Below are positions 36,600-45,662 of a DNA stretch of 64,000 nt, piece after piece (the stretch's first letter is position 1; the number at the start of each line of letters is the position of its first letter). This DNA is from Desulfosporosinus sp. I2 (GTDB lineage Bacteria > Bacillota > Desulfitobacteriia > Desulfitobacteriales > Desulfitobacteriaceae). The notes under the pieces were generated by a model, which saw only the letters and a program-made list of their open reading frames with translations, was not told where the DNA came from and did no database searches. The translations under genes and the position numbers were made by a program. Location of the stretch: assembly GCF_000960765.1 (NCBI RefSeq), contig NZ_JYNH01000001.1, positions 101,638 to 165,637 on the forward strand, given 5' to 3'.

Positions 36600-36652
36600 G
36601 TTTTGAGTTTTAGCCATATCCTCAAGCGAATAGCAATGGAGCGTTGTGCGAA
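36599..36652. repeat. dispersed repeat copy (also at 37901-37953)
   Basis: GGTTTTGAGTTTTAGCC, then CAAGCGAATAGCAATGGA and CGTTGTGCGA, match 37901-37953 with a handful of differences. It sits between the stop codons of two convergent genes. Confidence 0.75.
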
Positions 36653-36672
36653 CGGGCTAAGAAACTGACTCC

Positions 36673-37602
36673 CTACTTCAAGTAAATATACCGCTCCATA
36701 CTCGGGATATAGGGGGACCACTCATCCTCTGGGTAGTTCTCTTTAGCCTTTTCAAACTGGTAAAGTTCAGCATCCAGTACATCTGCATAATGAATCACCA
36801 AAGCTTCCATTAACTTTGGCCGCCTTGGGGATTGCCACTCATATTTCCCATGATGGCTTGTAATAATATGCAACAATTTAGAACGCAAATCACGTGAAAA
36901 ACTTGGGATTTTAGCAATCTCCTCGGTTAGGAGTTCGATCCCTAAGATAATGTGTCCAAGCAACCGTCCTTCCGTTGTAAACTTAATCCCCCGGTCGTAG
37001 GAGTATTCACCGATCTTACCCATATCATGTAATAGCGCCCCCGCTACGATTAAATCACGATTGATGCCCGGGTAATGGTCAGCTATCCCTTCGGCAAGTT
37101 CGGCAACTCTAACACTATGCTCCCAAAGCCCACGAAGATAGGCCTGATGTATTTTCATAGCGGCAGGAGCTTGGCGAAAGGCAATTCCCCATTCCGGATG
37201 GCTAAAAAACTGTTCAAGCAGGATCCGAATCTCCGGTTGAATTATCTTTTTGATCAAAACATCTAAGCGTCTTTCTAACTCGTCTACAGTCACCGGAGAA
37301 CTTGGTAGAAGATCAGATAAATCCACCTCTTCTTTCGGAACCAACCGAATTGCTTCAATCGTAAGGTCCAGAGCACCACGGTACTCAGAAGCAACCCCTT
37401 TGACTCGAAAAATATCCTGATCTTTAAGCCATACTAGAATTTGTGAATCATAATTCCACATTTTCCCTTGAATCATCCCCGATCGGTCTTGACATGTCAT
37501 GGAGAGGTAGGCACCCGGCTTTTGCCGAAAGGGAACCTCTTTCCATTCATTAACCAGCAAGATCCCTTCAAACCGTTCCCCAGCTTTACAATCCTTGAGC
37601 AT
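36673..37602 (-). CDS. yhaM: 3'-5' exoribonuclease YhaM family
   Basis: About 309 residues. An N-terminal OB-fold (nucleic-acid binding, about 1-90) precedes an HD-domain with HSVRVAELAEGIADHY, ALLHDMGKIGEY and HIITSHHGKYEW, the family's metal sites. The length fits YhaM (about 314). It degrades RNA, and in some species ssDNA, from the 3' end. The ATG at 37602 was preferred to the one directly against the ribosome binding site at 37611. Confidence 0.9.
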   Translation of the reverse strand: MLKDCKAGERFEGILLVNEWKEVPFRQKPGAYLSMTCQDRSGMIQGKMWNYDSQILVWLKDQDIFRVKGVASEYRGALDLTIEAIRLVPKEEVDLSDLLPSSPVTVDELERRLDVLIKKIIQPEIRILLEQFFSHPEWGIAFRQAPAAMKIHQAYLRGLWEHSVRVAELAEGIADHYPGINRDLIVAGALLHDMGKIGEYSYDRGIKFTTEGRLLGHIILGIELLTEEIAKIPSFSRDLRSKLLHIITSHHGKYEWQSPRRPKLMEALVIHYADVLDAELYQFEKAKENYPEDEWSPYIPSMERYIYLK

Positions 37603-37795
37603 TACATTCATCCTCTCTATTAACAGCCCTCATCATAACTATTGTACCAAAGTTAGGAGACATTTCTTTATAATCGCAATTTCATTCATACATATCTGAC
37701 ACTAAAATCTATACTCGAAAAAGTTATTAAAGCTCATTTACGTCAAAGAAGCAAACAGCGACACTGCCCATCCAGTCCCCCGTCGACCCTAGCCA
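37603..37795. other. intergenic stretch before MITE-like element
   Basis: The first half of a 440-base gene-free region between yhaM and the WYL regulators; it should hold the yhaM promoter. No clear structure was seen apart from the hairpin TAGCCAAGA/TCTTGGCTA that straddles the start of the repeat element (37790-37814). Confidence 0.4.
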
Positions 37796-38039
37796 AGAGG
37801 AAGTTTCTTGGCTAAGAGAGCACGATTAGTGGAATTGCGTCAATGAGCGCAGTCGATAAGGCGTGAAGAAACTCAACGGTTCACTTGCAGTAAGCCCAGA
37901 GGTTTTGAGTTTTAGCCTTAGCGACAAGCGAATAGCAATGGAACGTTGTGCGATCACGATAGTCTCCGGTGGAGAGTATCGCCGAGGCGCTAACCCATAA
38001 CGAACTCTTATCGCCGTAGGATGCCAAGAAACTTCCTCT
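37796..38039. mobile_element. MITE-like element with 17-bp terminal inverted repeats
   Basis: AGAGGAAGTTTCTTGGC at 37796-37812 is repeated exactly inverted at 38023-38039, enclosing about 210 bases with no gene. Inside lie a repeat shared with 36599-36652 (here 37901-37953) and the palindromic GATAGTCTCC..GGAGAGTATCGCCGA unit shared with the his operon repeat region. The right end runs into the last codons of the WYL gene at 38043. No transposase; a target-site duplication was not evident. Confidence 0.65.
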
Positions 38040-38042
38040 ACT

Positions 38043-39020
38043 TCAGGAGTAATTCCCCATCGTTTCACAAATTCGATTGAGCATAAGTTCTCGAAACTCC
38101 TCCGGTTCTAAGATTTCCGCCGCGGATCCAAACCCCAAAACCCAGGTTAAAAATTCATTAACTCCAATAATCTCATCTTCAAAGAGAATAGATCCGTCTT
38201 CTAAAGTGGTTAATTGACTTGTACGGTGGGCCACATCCTTACGAACCTTTGCCAGTGTTTGAGAACGATTAGAAAAACGTACTTTTACTCGAATCAAATC
38301 TCCATATTCCATTCCCCAACGTGGCCCGAGCCAACTTTTAAGAGAGAATCCTTCCGGGTAAACGAAAGACTCGTTAGTTACGTTCACCTCTCGAATGTTC
38401 TTTAAATGATAGGTCTTAACTGTTTCACCCTGTCGAGCTACAAAATACCAGCACCTTAAACGCGAATAATAGACAATACCCAAGGGATCAACCGTTATCC
38501 CTCGACCATTGAACTCAAGGGATACCCGCTTGTTTTTGGAGATTGCGCTCTCAATTAATGGAAATGTATTACCATTAATTGGTTCTAAGGGAGTTAGCCC
38601 TCCTTTGATATAGCGAAAATTCTCTTCTTCTACATCAAAACCAGATAGAATCTTTTGTCTTAAACGCTCTTTTAAAGCATTTTCTTCCTGCAAAAAATCT
38701 AACATGCCTAAGACCCCTACCGCCTCGCGAACATTTAAATAAACCGGAGTATATCGTTTTTCTGCCGCAGCCATAAACCATTTAACCTCTGGCTGAAACA
38801 GATCCTCCTCATCGTTATCATTTCCTTCATCATGATCCGTATATAAAGGAAACGTATTCTCGATAGAAGAAGCTAACACTTTAAGATCCTGTTTCATCGT
38901 CCCCCATGGAACACCGCATCCATTGGCTAAGGTACGTCCAGTTAATCCCTCAGGGTGAGCTTCAAGCAAGGCCATAATTTTTCCCATACGTTCAATCGAG
39001 TCCAGAGGATCCACCTCCAT
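38043..39020 (-). CDS. WYL-domain transcriptional regulator (second of pair)
   Basis: A 325-residue protein. N-terminal winged helix (RMGKIMALLEAHPEGLTGRTLAN), then a WYL domain with ISKNKRVSLEFNGRGITVDPLGIVYY and CWYFVARQ, then the WCX C-terminal region ending LTWVLGFGSAAEILEPEEFRE. Such proteins bind DNA and sense nucleic acids or nucleotides. It overlaps the end of the gene before it by 29 bases. The start is uncertain because GGAGGTGG lies within the first codons. Confidence 0.85.
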   Translation of the reverse strand: MEVDPLDSIERMGKIMALLEAHPEGLTGRTLANGCGVPWGTMKQDLKVLASSIENTFPLYTDHDEGNDNDEEDLFQPEVKWFMAAAEKRYTPVYLNVREAVGVLGMLDFLQEENALKERLRQKILSGFDVEEENFRYIKGGLTPLEPINGNTFPLIESAISKNKRVSLEFNGRGITVDPLGIVYYSRLRCWYFVARQGETVKTYHLKNIREVNVTNESFVYPEGFSLKSWLGPRWGMEYGDLIRVKVRFSNRSQTLAKVRKDVAHRTSQLTTLEDGSILFEDEIIGVNEFLTWVLGFGSAAEILEPEEFRELMLNRICETMGNYS

Positions 39021-40191
39021 ACATTTTTAGGAGTCGTTCAAATTCTTCAGTGACTTTTTTCCTAAGTGCTGGAGGTTCAAGAACCTCCGCGCCCGCTCCA
39101 AACCCTCTTAACCAGACGGCCAGTTCATCTAAGCCTTCTACACGATCTTTCATTAAAAGACCGTCTCCATCCTCGATTAAAGTACAGGTTGCCCTTTTGG
39201 CAAGTTCCTCTCTCACACGGTTAAGTGTGGAAAAATGAGGATGAAAACGAATAACAACCGTTTCAGGTTTTTGATCCCGATAAACTCCCCAAGCAAACTG
39301 ATACCAAGCTTTAAGATTAAACCCTTCGACTGGGGGAAACAACGTCTCCTTTAAACAAGTGACATCTAATATTCGATTCACTAAATATGTTTTTATGGTT
39401 TGAGACCGCCCATCTTGAGCAATAAGATACCAATTATCAAGGACCCAATAATAAACAATCCCCAGAGGGTTTACTCTAAGTATACGTGCTGGTCCTTCTT
39501 CTTTACGATAAAGAATCTCAACTTGGCTTCTACTACGTGCTGCTTCTTCGAGTTGATAACAACATTGGCTGCGATGTACGTCTTGCGTAGGAGTTCTACC
39601 GTGCACAAACATAGTTTCTCTTGACTGAGTGTTCTCCCCAAGCCATAGTTTAAGTTTTGCGTCTAGAGATTTAATTTCATCTGAAATGGGTGCTAGCGCA
39701 CTAGCCACGTTTAAAGCTTCTAAAAGCAGGGTCTTTTCCCGCAACTCAAGCTGAATGGGCGGTAGCATTTGCTCTGAGCAAATTACATACTCTTCCCCTT
39801 GACGTTTAATCAGATTCTTCTTTTCTAAATCTTTTAAAGTTCGTTCCACCGTTTTGCGACTGATTTCTTCTTCATCTCGTCGATTAAAACGTTTATAAAT
39901 TTCCAGGATAGTCAATCCTTGAGGGATGGAGGTAAGCATTCTCAAAATCTCCATTTGCCGTAGGGTTGACTCTTTGACTGGAGCAACCCCATTCCAACCA
40001 CTTGAAAGGAGATAAAGAGTTTCCATTTCATCCAGCTTAAATTGAAAGCCATTATCCTTCATTTCTTCAAAATCCCTTTGAATAGTCGCATGGCTTAAGC
40101 CAAATTTATTTGCCAAGCTTGCGTAGGTGTGTACCCATGGTTCTGTGGCAATATCTTTAACAATTTCGCGTTGGCGTGTTAACTTATCCAA
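38992..40191 (-). CDS. WYL-domain transcriptional regulator (first of pair)
   Basis: A 399-residue protein. Two winged-helix segments (REIVKDIATEPWVHTYASLAN and MEILRMLTSIPQGLTILEIY), then a WYL domain with VEILYRKEEGPARILRVNPLG and NWYLIAQD, and the WCX end LAVWLRGFGAGAEVLEPPALR. It shares the same C-terminal signature as the next gene, so the pair probably arose by duplication and works as a heteromer, as in PafBC-type pairs (inference). TTG start behind GGGAGGT. Confidence 0.85.
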   Translation of the reverse strand: MDKLTRQREIVKDIATEPWVHTYASLANKFGLSHATIQRDFEEMKDNGFQFKLDEMETLYLLSSGWNGVAPVKESTLRQMEILRMLTSIPQGLTILEIYKRFNRRDEEEISRKTVERTLKDLEKKNLIKRQGEEYVICSEQMLPPIQLELREKTLLLEALNVASALAPISDEIKSLDAKLKLWLGENTQSRETMFVHGRTPTQDVHRSQCCYQLEEAARSRSQVEILYRKEEGPARILRVNPLGIVYYWVLDNWYLIAQDGRSQTIKTYLVNRILDVTCLKETLFPPVEGFNLKAWYQFAWGVYRDQKPETVVIRFHPHFSTLNRVREELAKRATCTLIEDGDGLLMKDRVEGLDELAVWLRGFGAGAEVLEPPALRKKVTEEFERLLKMYGGGSSGLD

Positions 40192-40319
40192 AACTTACTT
40201 ACCTCCCATCCCCTGTATTAACAATTACACAAAAAGCTCTGGATTCCTCCAAAAGGCCAAAAAAAAGAACGTTACCATAAACTTATAATAATTAAGTAAG
40301 CCTCCGTAAACCAGGAAAT

Positions 40320-40350
40320 TTTAAAGTCGGCCAAATGGCCGACTTTCACA
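40320..40350 (-). terminator. intrinsic terminator after cotJC-like gene
   Basis: AAAGTCGGCC/GGCCGACTTT perfect 10-bp stem with a 4-base loop right after the stop codon; the tail is TTTAAAATTT on the minus strand. Confidence 0.75.
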
Positions 40351-40354
40351 ATCA

Positions 40355-40891
40355 TCATTCCAAGATTTGAAGACTTATCTTATAATCGTAAATCAACTCA
40401 TTGAATTCCTCTGGTGAACCGATTTCTCGGATTAACATCTGTGCTTTTTGCAATAAACGTTTATGTACCTCCTCTCTATTGCTAAGAAACTTATTTAACC
40501 GCTTCATGTGGGGGTCACTTGTTAGTTCCAAATGCTGAAGATAGCGTTGACTCGCACGGTCTTCAGCCTCGATATTGATTTTCAGCACAGAACTAGCATC
40601 AAGGGTTTGGTCAATATTGTTTATTCCCCGCTGATGATTTTCAAAGATAGGTGGCGCACCACCTAACTTATTAATGGCTACTGAAATTATTTCCATATGT
40701 CCTAATTCCTCAGCTGCAATTAATCCTAGCAGCTCCCGAACAAATCGGTTCGATATATAGGCTCGATGGTTTAAGTACTGTATACATGATATTAATTCCC
40801 TCTCGTAATCCTCGCGCAATTCTTTAACCAAGATTGGATCCGGACCTTCAACATGTACGGGATAAATTAAACGCTTTCGATAATAAAACAT
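40355..40891 (-). CDS. cotJC: manganese catalase-like / spore coat CotJC family protein
   Basis: 178 residues of ferritin-like four-helix bundle. Metal ligands appear as Glu in YERELISCIQYLNH, then AAEELGHMEI (ExxH) and, later, EAEDRASQRYL and NREEVHKRLL (ExxH). This matches the short CotJC branch of the manganese catalase family, found in the coats of endospores. Usual CotJC neighbours (cotJA, cotJB) are missing, so it might be a related orphan. The ATG at 40891 has GGGAGGG six bases before it. Confidence 0.7.
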   Translation of the reverse strand: MFYYRKRLIYPVHVEGPDPILVKELREDYERELISCIQYLNHRAYISNRFVRELLGLIAAEELGHMEIISVAINKLGGAPPIFENHQRGINNIDQTLDASSVLKINIEAEDRASQRYLQHLELTSDPHMKRLNKFLSNREEVHKRLLQKAQMLIREIGSPEEFNELIYDYKISLQILE

Positions 40892-40955
40892 TCTCATCCC
40901 TCCCCCTATTTTTTAATCCTGCCCTTCAGTATATGGGAGCGGGATTGCCATGGTC

Positions 40956-40985
40956 ACAAAAGAAAACCCCTCCAGATAGGAGGGG
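40956..40985 (-). terminator. intrinsic terminator of purine operon
   Basis: CCCCTCC/GGAGGGG stem followed by TTTTCTTTTG on the minus strand, about 150 bases past the purD stop codon. Confidence 0.88.
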
Positions 40986-41133
40986 CAAAAAAGAAGGGGA
41001 GTTAAAAGAAAAGAAGAAGAAAAGAATTTATCTTAAACCGCTCAATCACGGAGGATCATTGGATAATTTATTATAACGCGTATATGTTGCTGTTCCGTGA
41101 ACTTTATGTGAAGATATTGTTAAAATTTATGTG

Positions 41134-42393
41134 TTAAAGTCCCTTTACCCCAATATCCCGTCTATAATGAGCCTTTGGAAACTCAATTTGTTCTACAATG
41201 GAATAGGCTTTTTCTCGAGCCTCCTGAAGGGTTTTGCCGTCAGCTGTAATACCTAATACCCTTCCGCCGCTACTCAAAAGTTGCCCACCACTGATTTGCG
41301 TCCCAGCATGGAATATCACCGCCTCATCCCTCACCTCAGGCAGTCTGATTGGAACCCCCTTAGAGTAGGTTAATGGGTATCCTTGAGCGGCCATCACAAC
41401 ACAGACAGCGACCTCTTCTTTCCAATCCAGTTCGACCTCAGCCAGACGGCCTTCGGTACACGCCCAAAGAACCGGCAAAAGATCTGACTTTAAACGTTTC
41501 ATCACGACTTGCGTCTCTGGGTCTCCAAAGCGGACATTGTATTCCAGAAGTTTGGGTCCCTTTTGTGTTAACATCAATCCCAAAAAAAGCACTCCACTAA
41601 AGGGCGTCCCCCGTTCTTGCATAACTCGTAAAGTTGGTTCAACCAGATCGCGCAGGACATCGGCTTCAAGCTCTGATGACCAAATTGGAGGAGGGCTATA
41701 GGTACCCATTCCACCCGTATTAAGGCCCAGGTCACCCTCTAAGGCCCGCTTGTGGTCTTGAACAGGAACCATAGGCAAAGCAGAAACTCCGTCGCAAAAA
41801 CATAATAAGCTGACTTCTTGCCCTTCCAAAAATTCCTCAATGACCAGTTTTTTACCTGCAGAGCCAAAGCCGCCCTCCATAATTTCGTCGACTGCCTGAA
41901 GAGCAGTTTCCAAATCTTGAGCAACAATGACCCCTTTACCTGCAGCGAGACCATCTGCCTTTAAAACGCAAGGGGCTCCCAGTGATTTGATATAGTTTTT
42001 AGCTTGGTCCGAATCCTCAAATACTTGCCACTCCGCGGTCGGAATCTTGGCACCTTCCATGATAGTTTTAGCGAAGGATTTACTCCCTTCCAGCATCGCA
42101 GCCGCCTGAGTGGGTCCAAAGATCCTTAGACCTGCTTCCTGAAAGGCATCCACAATTCCTAAACTTAAAGGGTCTTCCGGACCGACTACCGTTAAATCGA
42201 TCCTTTCGTTGAGCGCAAATTCCACTAACCCTCCAATATCGTTAGCTGAAATTGCCACATTCCATAATATAGTTCCTGCATTCCCAGGCGCGACAAATAG
42301 TCGTTCAAGTTCTGGGCTCTGCGCTACTTTCCAAGCCAGAGCATGTTCACGCCCTCCGTTACCCACAATTAACACCCGTTTGCTATAACCCAT
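41134..42393 (-). CDS. purD: phosphoribosylamine-glycine ligase
   Basis: 419 residues, full length, ATP-grasp fold. GNGGREHALAWK at the start, LKADGLAAGKGVIVA for ATP and EYNVRFGDPETQ near the metal site. It joins phosphoribosylamine and glycine (step 2 of purine synthesis). Last gene of purE-B-C-F-M-N-H-D. Confidence 0.97.
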   Translation of the reverse strand: MGYSKRVLIVGNGGREHALAWKVAQSPELERLFVAPGNAGTILWNVAISANDIGGLVEFALNERIDLTVVGPEDPLSLGIVDAFQEAGLRIFGPTQAAAMLEGSKSFAKTIMEGAKIPTAEWQVFEDSDQAKNYIKSLGAPCVLKADGLAAGKGVIVAQDLETALQAVDEIMEGGFGSAGKKLVIEEFLEGQEVSLLCFCDGVSALPMVPVQDHKRALEGDLGLNTGGMGTYSPPPIWSSELEADVLRDLVEPTLRVMQERGTPFSGVLFLGLMLTQKGPKLLEYNVRFGDPETQVVMKRLKSDLLPVLWACTEGRLAEVELDWKEEVAVCVVMAAQGYPLTYSKGVPIRLPEVRDEAVIFHAGTQISGGQLLSSGGRVLGITADGKTLQEAREKAYSIVEQIEFPKAHYRRDIGVKGL

Positions 42394-42415
42394 AGCCCTC
42401 GTCTCCCCATCATTG

Positions 42416-43960
42416 TTAATGTTGAAAATGCCGACGATGCGTAAAAACCATTATGATGTTTAAACGATTCGCCGCCTCTATCACTGCAGCATCTTTAAGG
42501 GATCCTCCCGGTTGTACAATCGCCCGGATTCCTGCCCTAGCTGCCTCTTCTATAGAATCCGGGAACGGAAAGAAAGCATCTGAGGCCAAATAGGCCCCTT
42601 TAGAGTCCTCTCCAGCCTGATCAAGAGCAATTTTGACCGACCCCACACGATTCATCTGCCCTGCTCCAACACCGAGTGTTCGTCTAGAATCTGTAACCAC
42701 TATCGCGTTTGACTTGACATGCTTGACAACACGCCACGCAAAATTAAGCGCTTGGAGATCCTCTTCAGTTGGTTTATGGTCTGTCACAACATCCCATTCA
42801 GTAACCGAAGTTGTCCCATGATCAACCTCTTGCACAAGATATCCGCCATCAATGCTTTTGAAAGCCCAGCCAGCCTTTGTTTTACCTGAATCTCCTCGTC
42901 CAACTACAAAAAGTCGCAGATTTGGCTTTGCAGTAAGAATTTCTCGAGCCTCTGGACTGAATTCAGGCGCAATAATCACTTCGTAGAAACGATCTCGCAG
43001 TGCTTCAGCACAGGTCGTTTCCACCACTCTATTAAAAGCAATGATCCCACCATAAGCTGAGACAGGATCGGCAGCGTAGGCAATCTCATATGCCTCTAAA
43101 GGAGTTTTCCCCAAGGCCACTCCACAAGGATTAGAGTGCTTAATAATCGTTGCTGCACACGAATCAAACTCGTGTACTATTTTCCAAGCCGCATCCATAT
43201 CGACCCAATTATTGTAAGAAAGTTCTTTTCCCTGGAGTTGCTTTCCGTTTGCTAGGGATCCTTCCCCAGCTTCAGAATTAATATAGAAGGCAGCCTTTTG
43301 CTGTGGGTTCTCACCATAACGTAATTCTTGGACTTTCTGGGCCGTTATACGAAGGGTTTCGGGGAAACTGCCAGTGGGTTCAAGTTGTCGCTCTAAGTAT
43401 CCTGCAATTAGACGGTCATATTCTGCGGTATGCGCAAAGGCTTCAGCAGCTAAGCGCTTACGCATGCCTGCCGAAACTGTTCCCGTCTCGCGCAGCACGC
43501 TGATAACCTCCTCATAGGACTCTGGATTAACAATGACCGTAACACGCCCATGATTTTTGGCCGCTGCGCGAACCATGGTTGGCCCACCCACATCAATATT
43601 TTCGATTGCTTCTTCAAAACTAACACCCGGTTTGGCAATGGTTTCTCGGAACGGATAAAGATTCACCACGACTAAGTCAATAAAACGGATCCCGTTTTGT
43701 TCCATTTGTTCGATATGTTCGATACAATCCCGCGCTAAAATTCCGCCGTGGATTAAAGGATGGAGTGTCTTTACTCGGCCCTCCAAAATTTCAGGAAATC
43801 CTGTGACCTCACTTATATAGTTTACAGAGATATTGGCTTCATCCAAGGTTTTGTAAGTTCCCCCAGTCGAAATCAATTCAAAGCCTAAATCTACTAGCTC
43901 ACGCGCTAAATTAACGATCCCTGTCTTGTCTGAAACGCTGATAATAGCTCTTCGCTTCAT
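42416..43960 (-). CDS. purH: bifunctional AICAR formyltransferase / IMP cyclohydrolase
   Basis: 514 residues. The N-terminal IMP cyclohydrolase (SVSDKTGI..., GRVKTLHPLIHGGIL) and C-terminal AICAR transformylase (KHSNPCG, SDAFFPFPD, QPGGSLKD) catalyse the last two steps to IMP. It also recycles AICAR from HisF. AGGAGG before the ATG. Confidence 0.97.
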   Translation of the reverse strand: MKRRAIISVSDKTGIVNLARELVDLGFELISTGGTYKTLDEANISVNYISEVTGFPEILEGRVKTLHPLIHGGILARDCIEHIEQMEQNGIRFIDLVVVNLYPFRETIAKPGVSFEEAIENIDVGGPTMVRAAAKNHGRVTVIVNPESYEEVISVLRETGTVSAGMRKRLAAEAFAHTAEYDRLIAGYLERQLEPTGSFPETLRITAQKVQELRYGENPQQKAAFYINSEAGEGSLANGKQLQGKELSYNNWVDMDAAWKIVHEFDSCAATIIKHSNPCGVALGKTPLEAYEIAYAADPVSAYGGIIAFNRVVETTCAEALRDRFYEVIIAPEFSPEAREILTAKPNLRLFVVGRGDSGKTKAGWAFKSIDGGYLVQEVDHGTTSVTEWDVVTDHKPTEEDLQALNFAWRVVKHVKSNAIVVTDSRRTLGVGAGQMNRVGSVKIALDQAGEDSKGAYLASDAFFPFPDSIEEAARAGIRAIVQPGGSLKDAAVIEAANRLNIIMVFTHRRHFQH

Positions 43961-43974
43961 TAAAATTCCTCCTG

Positions 43975-44574
43975 TTACAAAATCTTTACTCGACGTCCGG
44001 ATCGCTCCACCTTCCCTAACGCTAATAAACGAACAGCCTCTGGATAAAGACGATGTTCCACCTCTAAAATTCTTTGGGCTAAACTCTCTTCAGTATCTTG
44101 AGGCAAAACAGGAACCGCTTCCTGTAGAATAATAGGGCCACTGTCCAAGCCTTGATCCACTAAATGCACTGTACACCCACTTACCTTGACCCCGTACTCC
44201 AAAGCTTGACGCTGGGCATGAAGTCCCGGGAAAGCTGGGAGTAAGGAAGGATGAATATTCATAATAGGAAACTGAACCTGACTGATAAATTGAGGACCTA
44301 AAACTCGCATATAACCCGCTAAAAGTAATAGTTCGACGCGGTTTTCCTGGATCCAAATCAGGATATCCTCTTCTTGGGCTTGACGATGAGGGTAATTATT
44401 GATTTGGAAAACACGAGTAGGGATTCCTACCTCTTCAGATCGTTGGAGTGCGCCTGTTCCAAGTTGATCCGAGCCCACAGCCACAATCTCAATAGGAAGA
44501 TAACCACTATGACAGGCCTCAATCAAGGCTTGAAGATTACTCCCCCGGCCAGAGGCCAGTATCGCCGTCCTCAA
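43975..44574 (-). CDS. purN: phosphoribosylglycinamide formyltransferase
   Basis: 199 residues. [14 protein letters not shown] (phosphate site), [15 protein letters not shown] (catalytic His/Asn) and [11 protein letters not shown] complete the folate-dependent GAR transformylase. TTG start within the purM stop (TTGA overlap), so translation is coupled. Confidence 0.97.
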   Translation of the reverse strand: MRTAILASGRGSNLQALIEACHSGYLPIEIVAVGSDQLGTGALQRSEEVGIPTRVFQINNYPHRQAQEEDILIWIQENRVELLLLAGYMRVLGPQFISQVQFPIMNIHPSLLPAFPGLHAQRQALEYGVKVSGCTVHLVDQGLDSGPIILQEAVPVLPQDTEESLAQRILEVEHRLYPEAVRLLALGKVERSGRRVKIL

Positions 44575-45584
44575 TATTCCACCCCTTCTCCCTTAACAAC
44601 CCTTCCAATGACTAAACCTTTCTCACCTAACTCATCGAGCCTTTGACGCACCGAACCTTCATTTTCCTGACTAACAACAAGAACAAAACCGATCCCCATA
44701 TTAAAGGTTCGATACATTTCTGGCCAAACTACATCTCCAAGGCGTTGGAGCAACCTAAAAATTGCAGGACGCTCCCAAGCATTTAAATCAATCCGCACCC
44801 CTAAACCTACTGGCAAGATCCGGGGGATATTTTCTGTTAACCCTCCCCCCGTAATATGTGCCATACCTAAAATTTTGCCTCCCTCAAGAAGCGGTAAAAT
44901 GGACTTGACATAAATCTTCGTCGGTCGAAGTAAAGCCTCTCCCAGCGCTTCCCCCAACTCAGGGACTACTTCATCCAAAGGTATTTTCTCCACTATTTTT
45001 CGGGCCAAGGAATACCCGTTACTATGAAGTCCCGTTGAAGGTATGCCTATAAGAGCATCTCCCTCTTGAATCTTTGAGCCATCTATTAACTGATTCCGAT
45101 TGACAACCCCCACCGAGAATCCAGCAATATCATATTCGTCTTCGGCATAGAAACCAGGCATTTCTGCAGTTTCTCCCCCAATTAACGAGCAGCCTGCCAT
45201 TTCACACCCTCTGGCAACCCCGCCGACAACCTCGGCAACCCGACTCGGCTCCACCTTGCCAACAGCAAGATAGTCGAGAAAAAACAAAGGTTCTGCACCT
45301 TGCACTAAAATATCATTGACGCACATAGCGACCGCATCTTGCCCGATGCTATCATGTCGATTCATCTGAAAAGCAAGGCGAAGCTTCGTTCCCACACCAT
45401 CCGTTCCGGAAACAAGGACTGGGTCCGGATACTTAGCCAAATCCAACTTAAAAAGTCCACCAAACCCTCCAAGTCCGCCGAGAACCTCTGGACGAAGTGT
45501 TCTGGCAACCGCTGGCTTAATGCGCTCCACTACTTCATTCCCAGCTTGAATGTCGACGCCCGCGTCTCGATATGAGTATCCCAA
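44571..45584 (-). CDS. purM: phosphoribosylformylglycinamidine cyclo-ligase (AIR synthetase)
   Basis: 337 residues. [35 protein letters not shown] (shortened here) and GGETAEMPG are the PurM signatures. It makes 5-aminoimidazole ribotide, the branch point to purines, thiamine pyrimidine and, in this genome, the bza benzimidazole pathway. TTG start behind AAGGAGG. Confidence 0.97.
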   Translation of the reverse strand: MGYSYRDAGVDIQAGNEVVERIKPAVARTLRPEVLGGLGGFGGLFKLDLAKYPDPVLVSGTDGVGTKLRLAFQMNRHDSIGQDAVAMCVNDILVQGAEPLFFLDYLAVGKVEPSRVAEVVGGVARGCEMAGCSLIGGETAEMPGFYAEDEYDIAGFSVGVVNRNQLIDGSKIQEGDALIGIPSTGLHSNGYSLARKIVEKIPLDEVVPELGEALGEALLRPTKIYVKSILPLLEGGKILGMAHITGGGLTENIPRILPVGLGVRIDLNAWERPAIFRLLQRLGDVVWPEMYRTFNMGIGFVLVVSQENEGSVRQRLDELGEKGLVIGRVVKGEGVEY

Positions 45585-45662
45585 CGTTGTTCCTCCTTAA
45601 GTTTCAATACATCAGCATTATCTTTATCACATGAACCTATATAAGATGCCAAATCCAAAAAC

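Noticed and set aside
37826..38068. 80-residue open frame on the minus strand next to the WYL gene
   Set aside because: Lies almost wholly in the MITE-like repeat and overlaps the end of the WYL gene; Arg/Leu/Ser-rich composition is typical of non-coding palindromic DNA.
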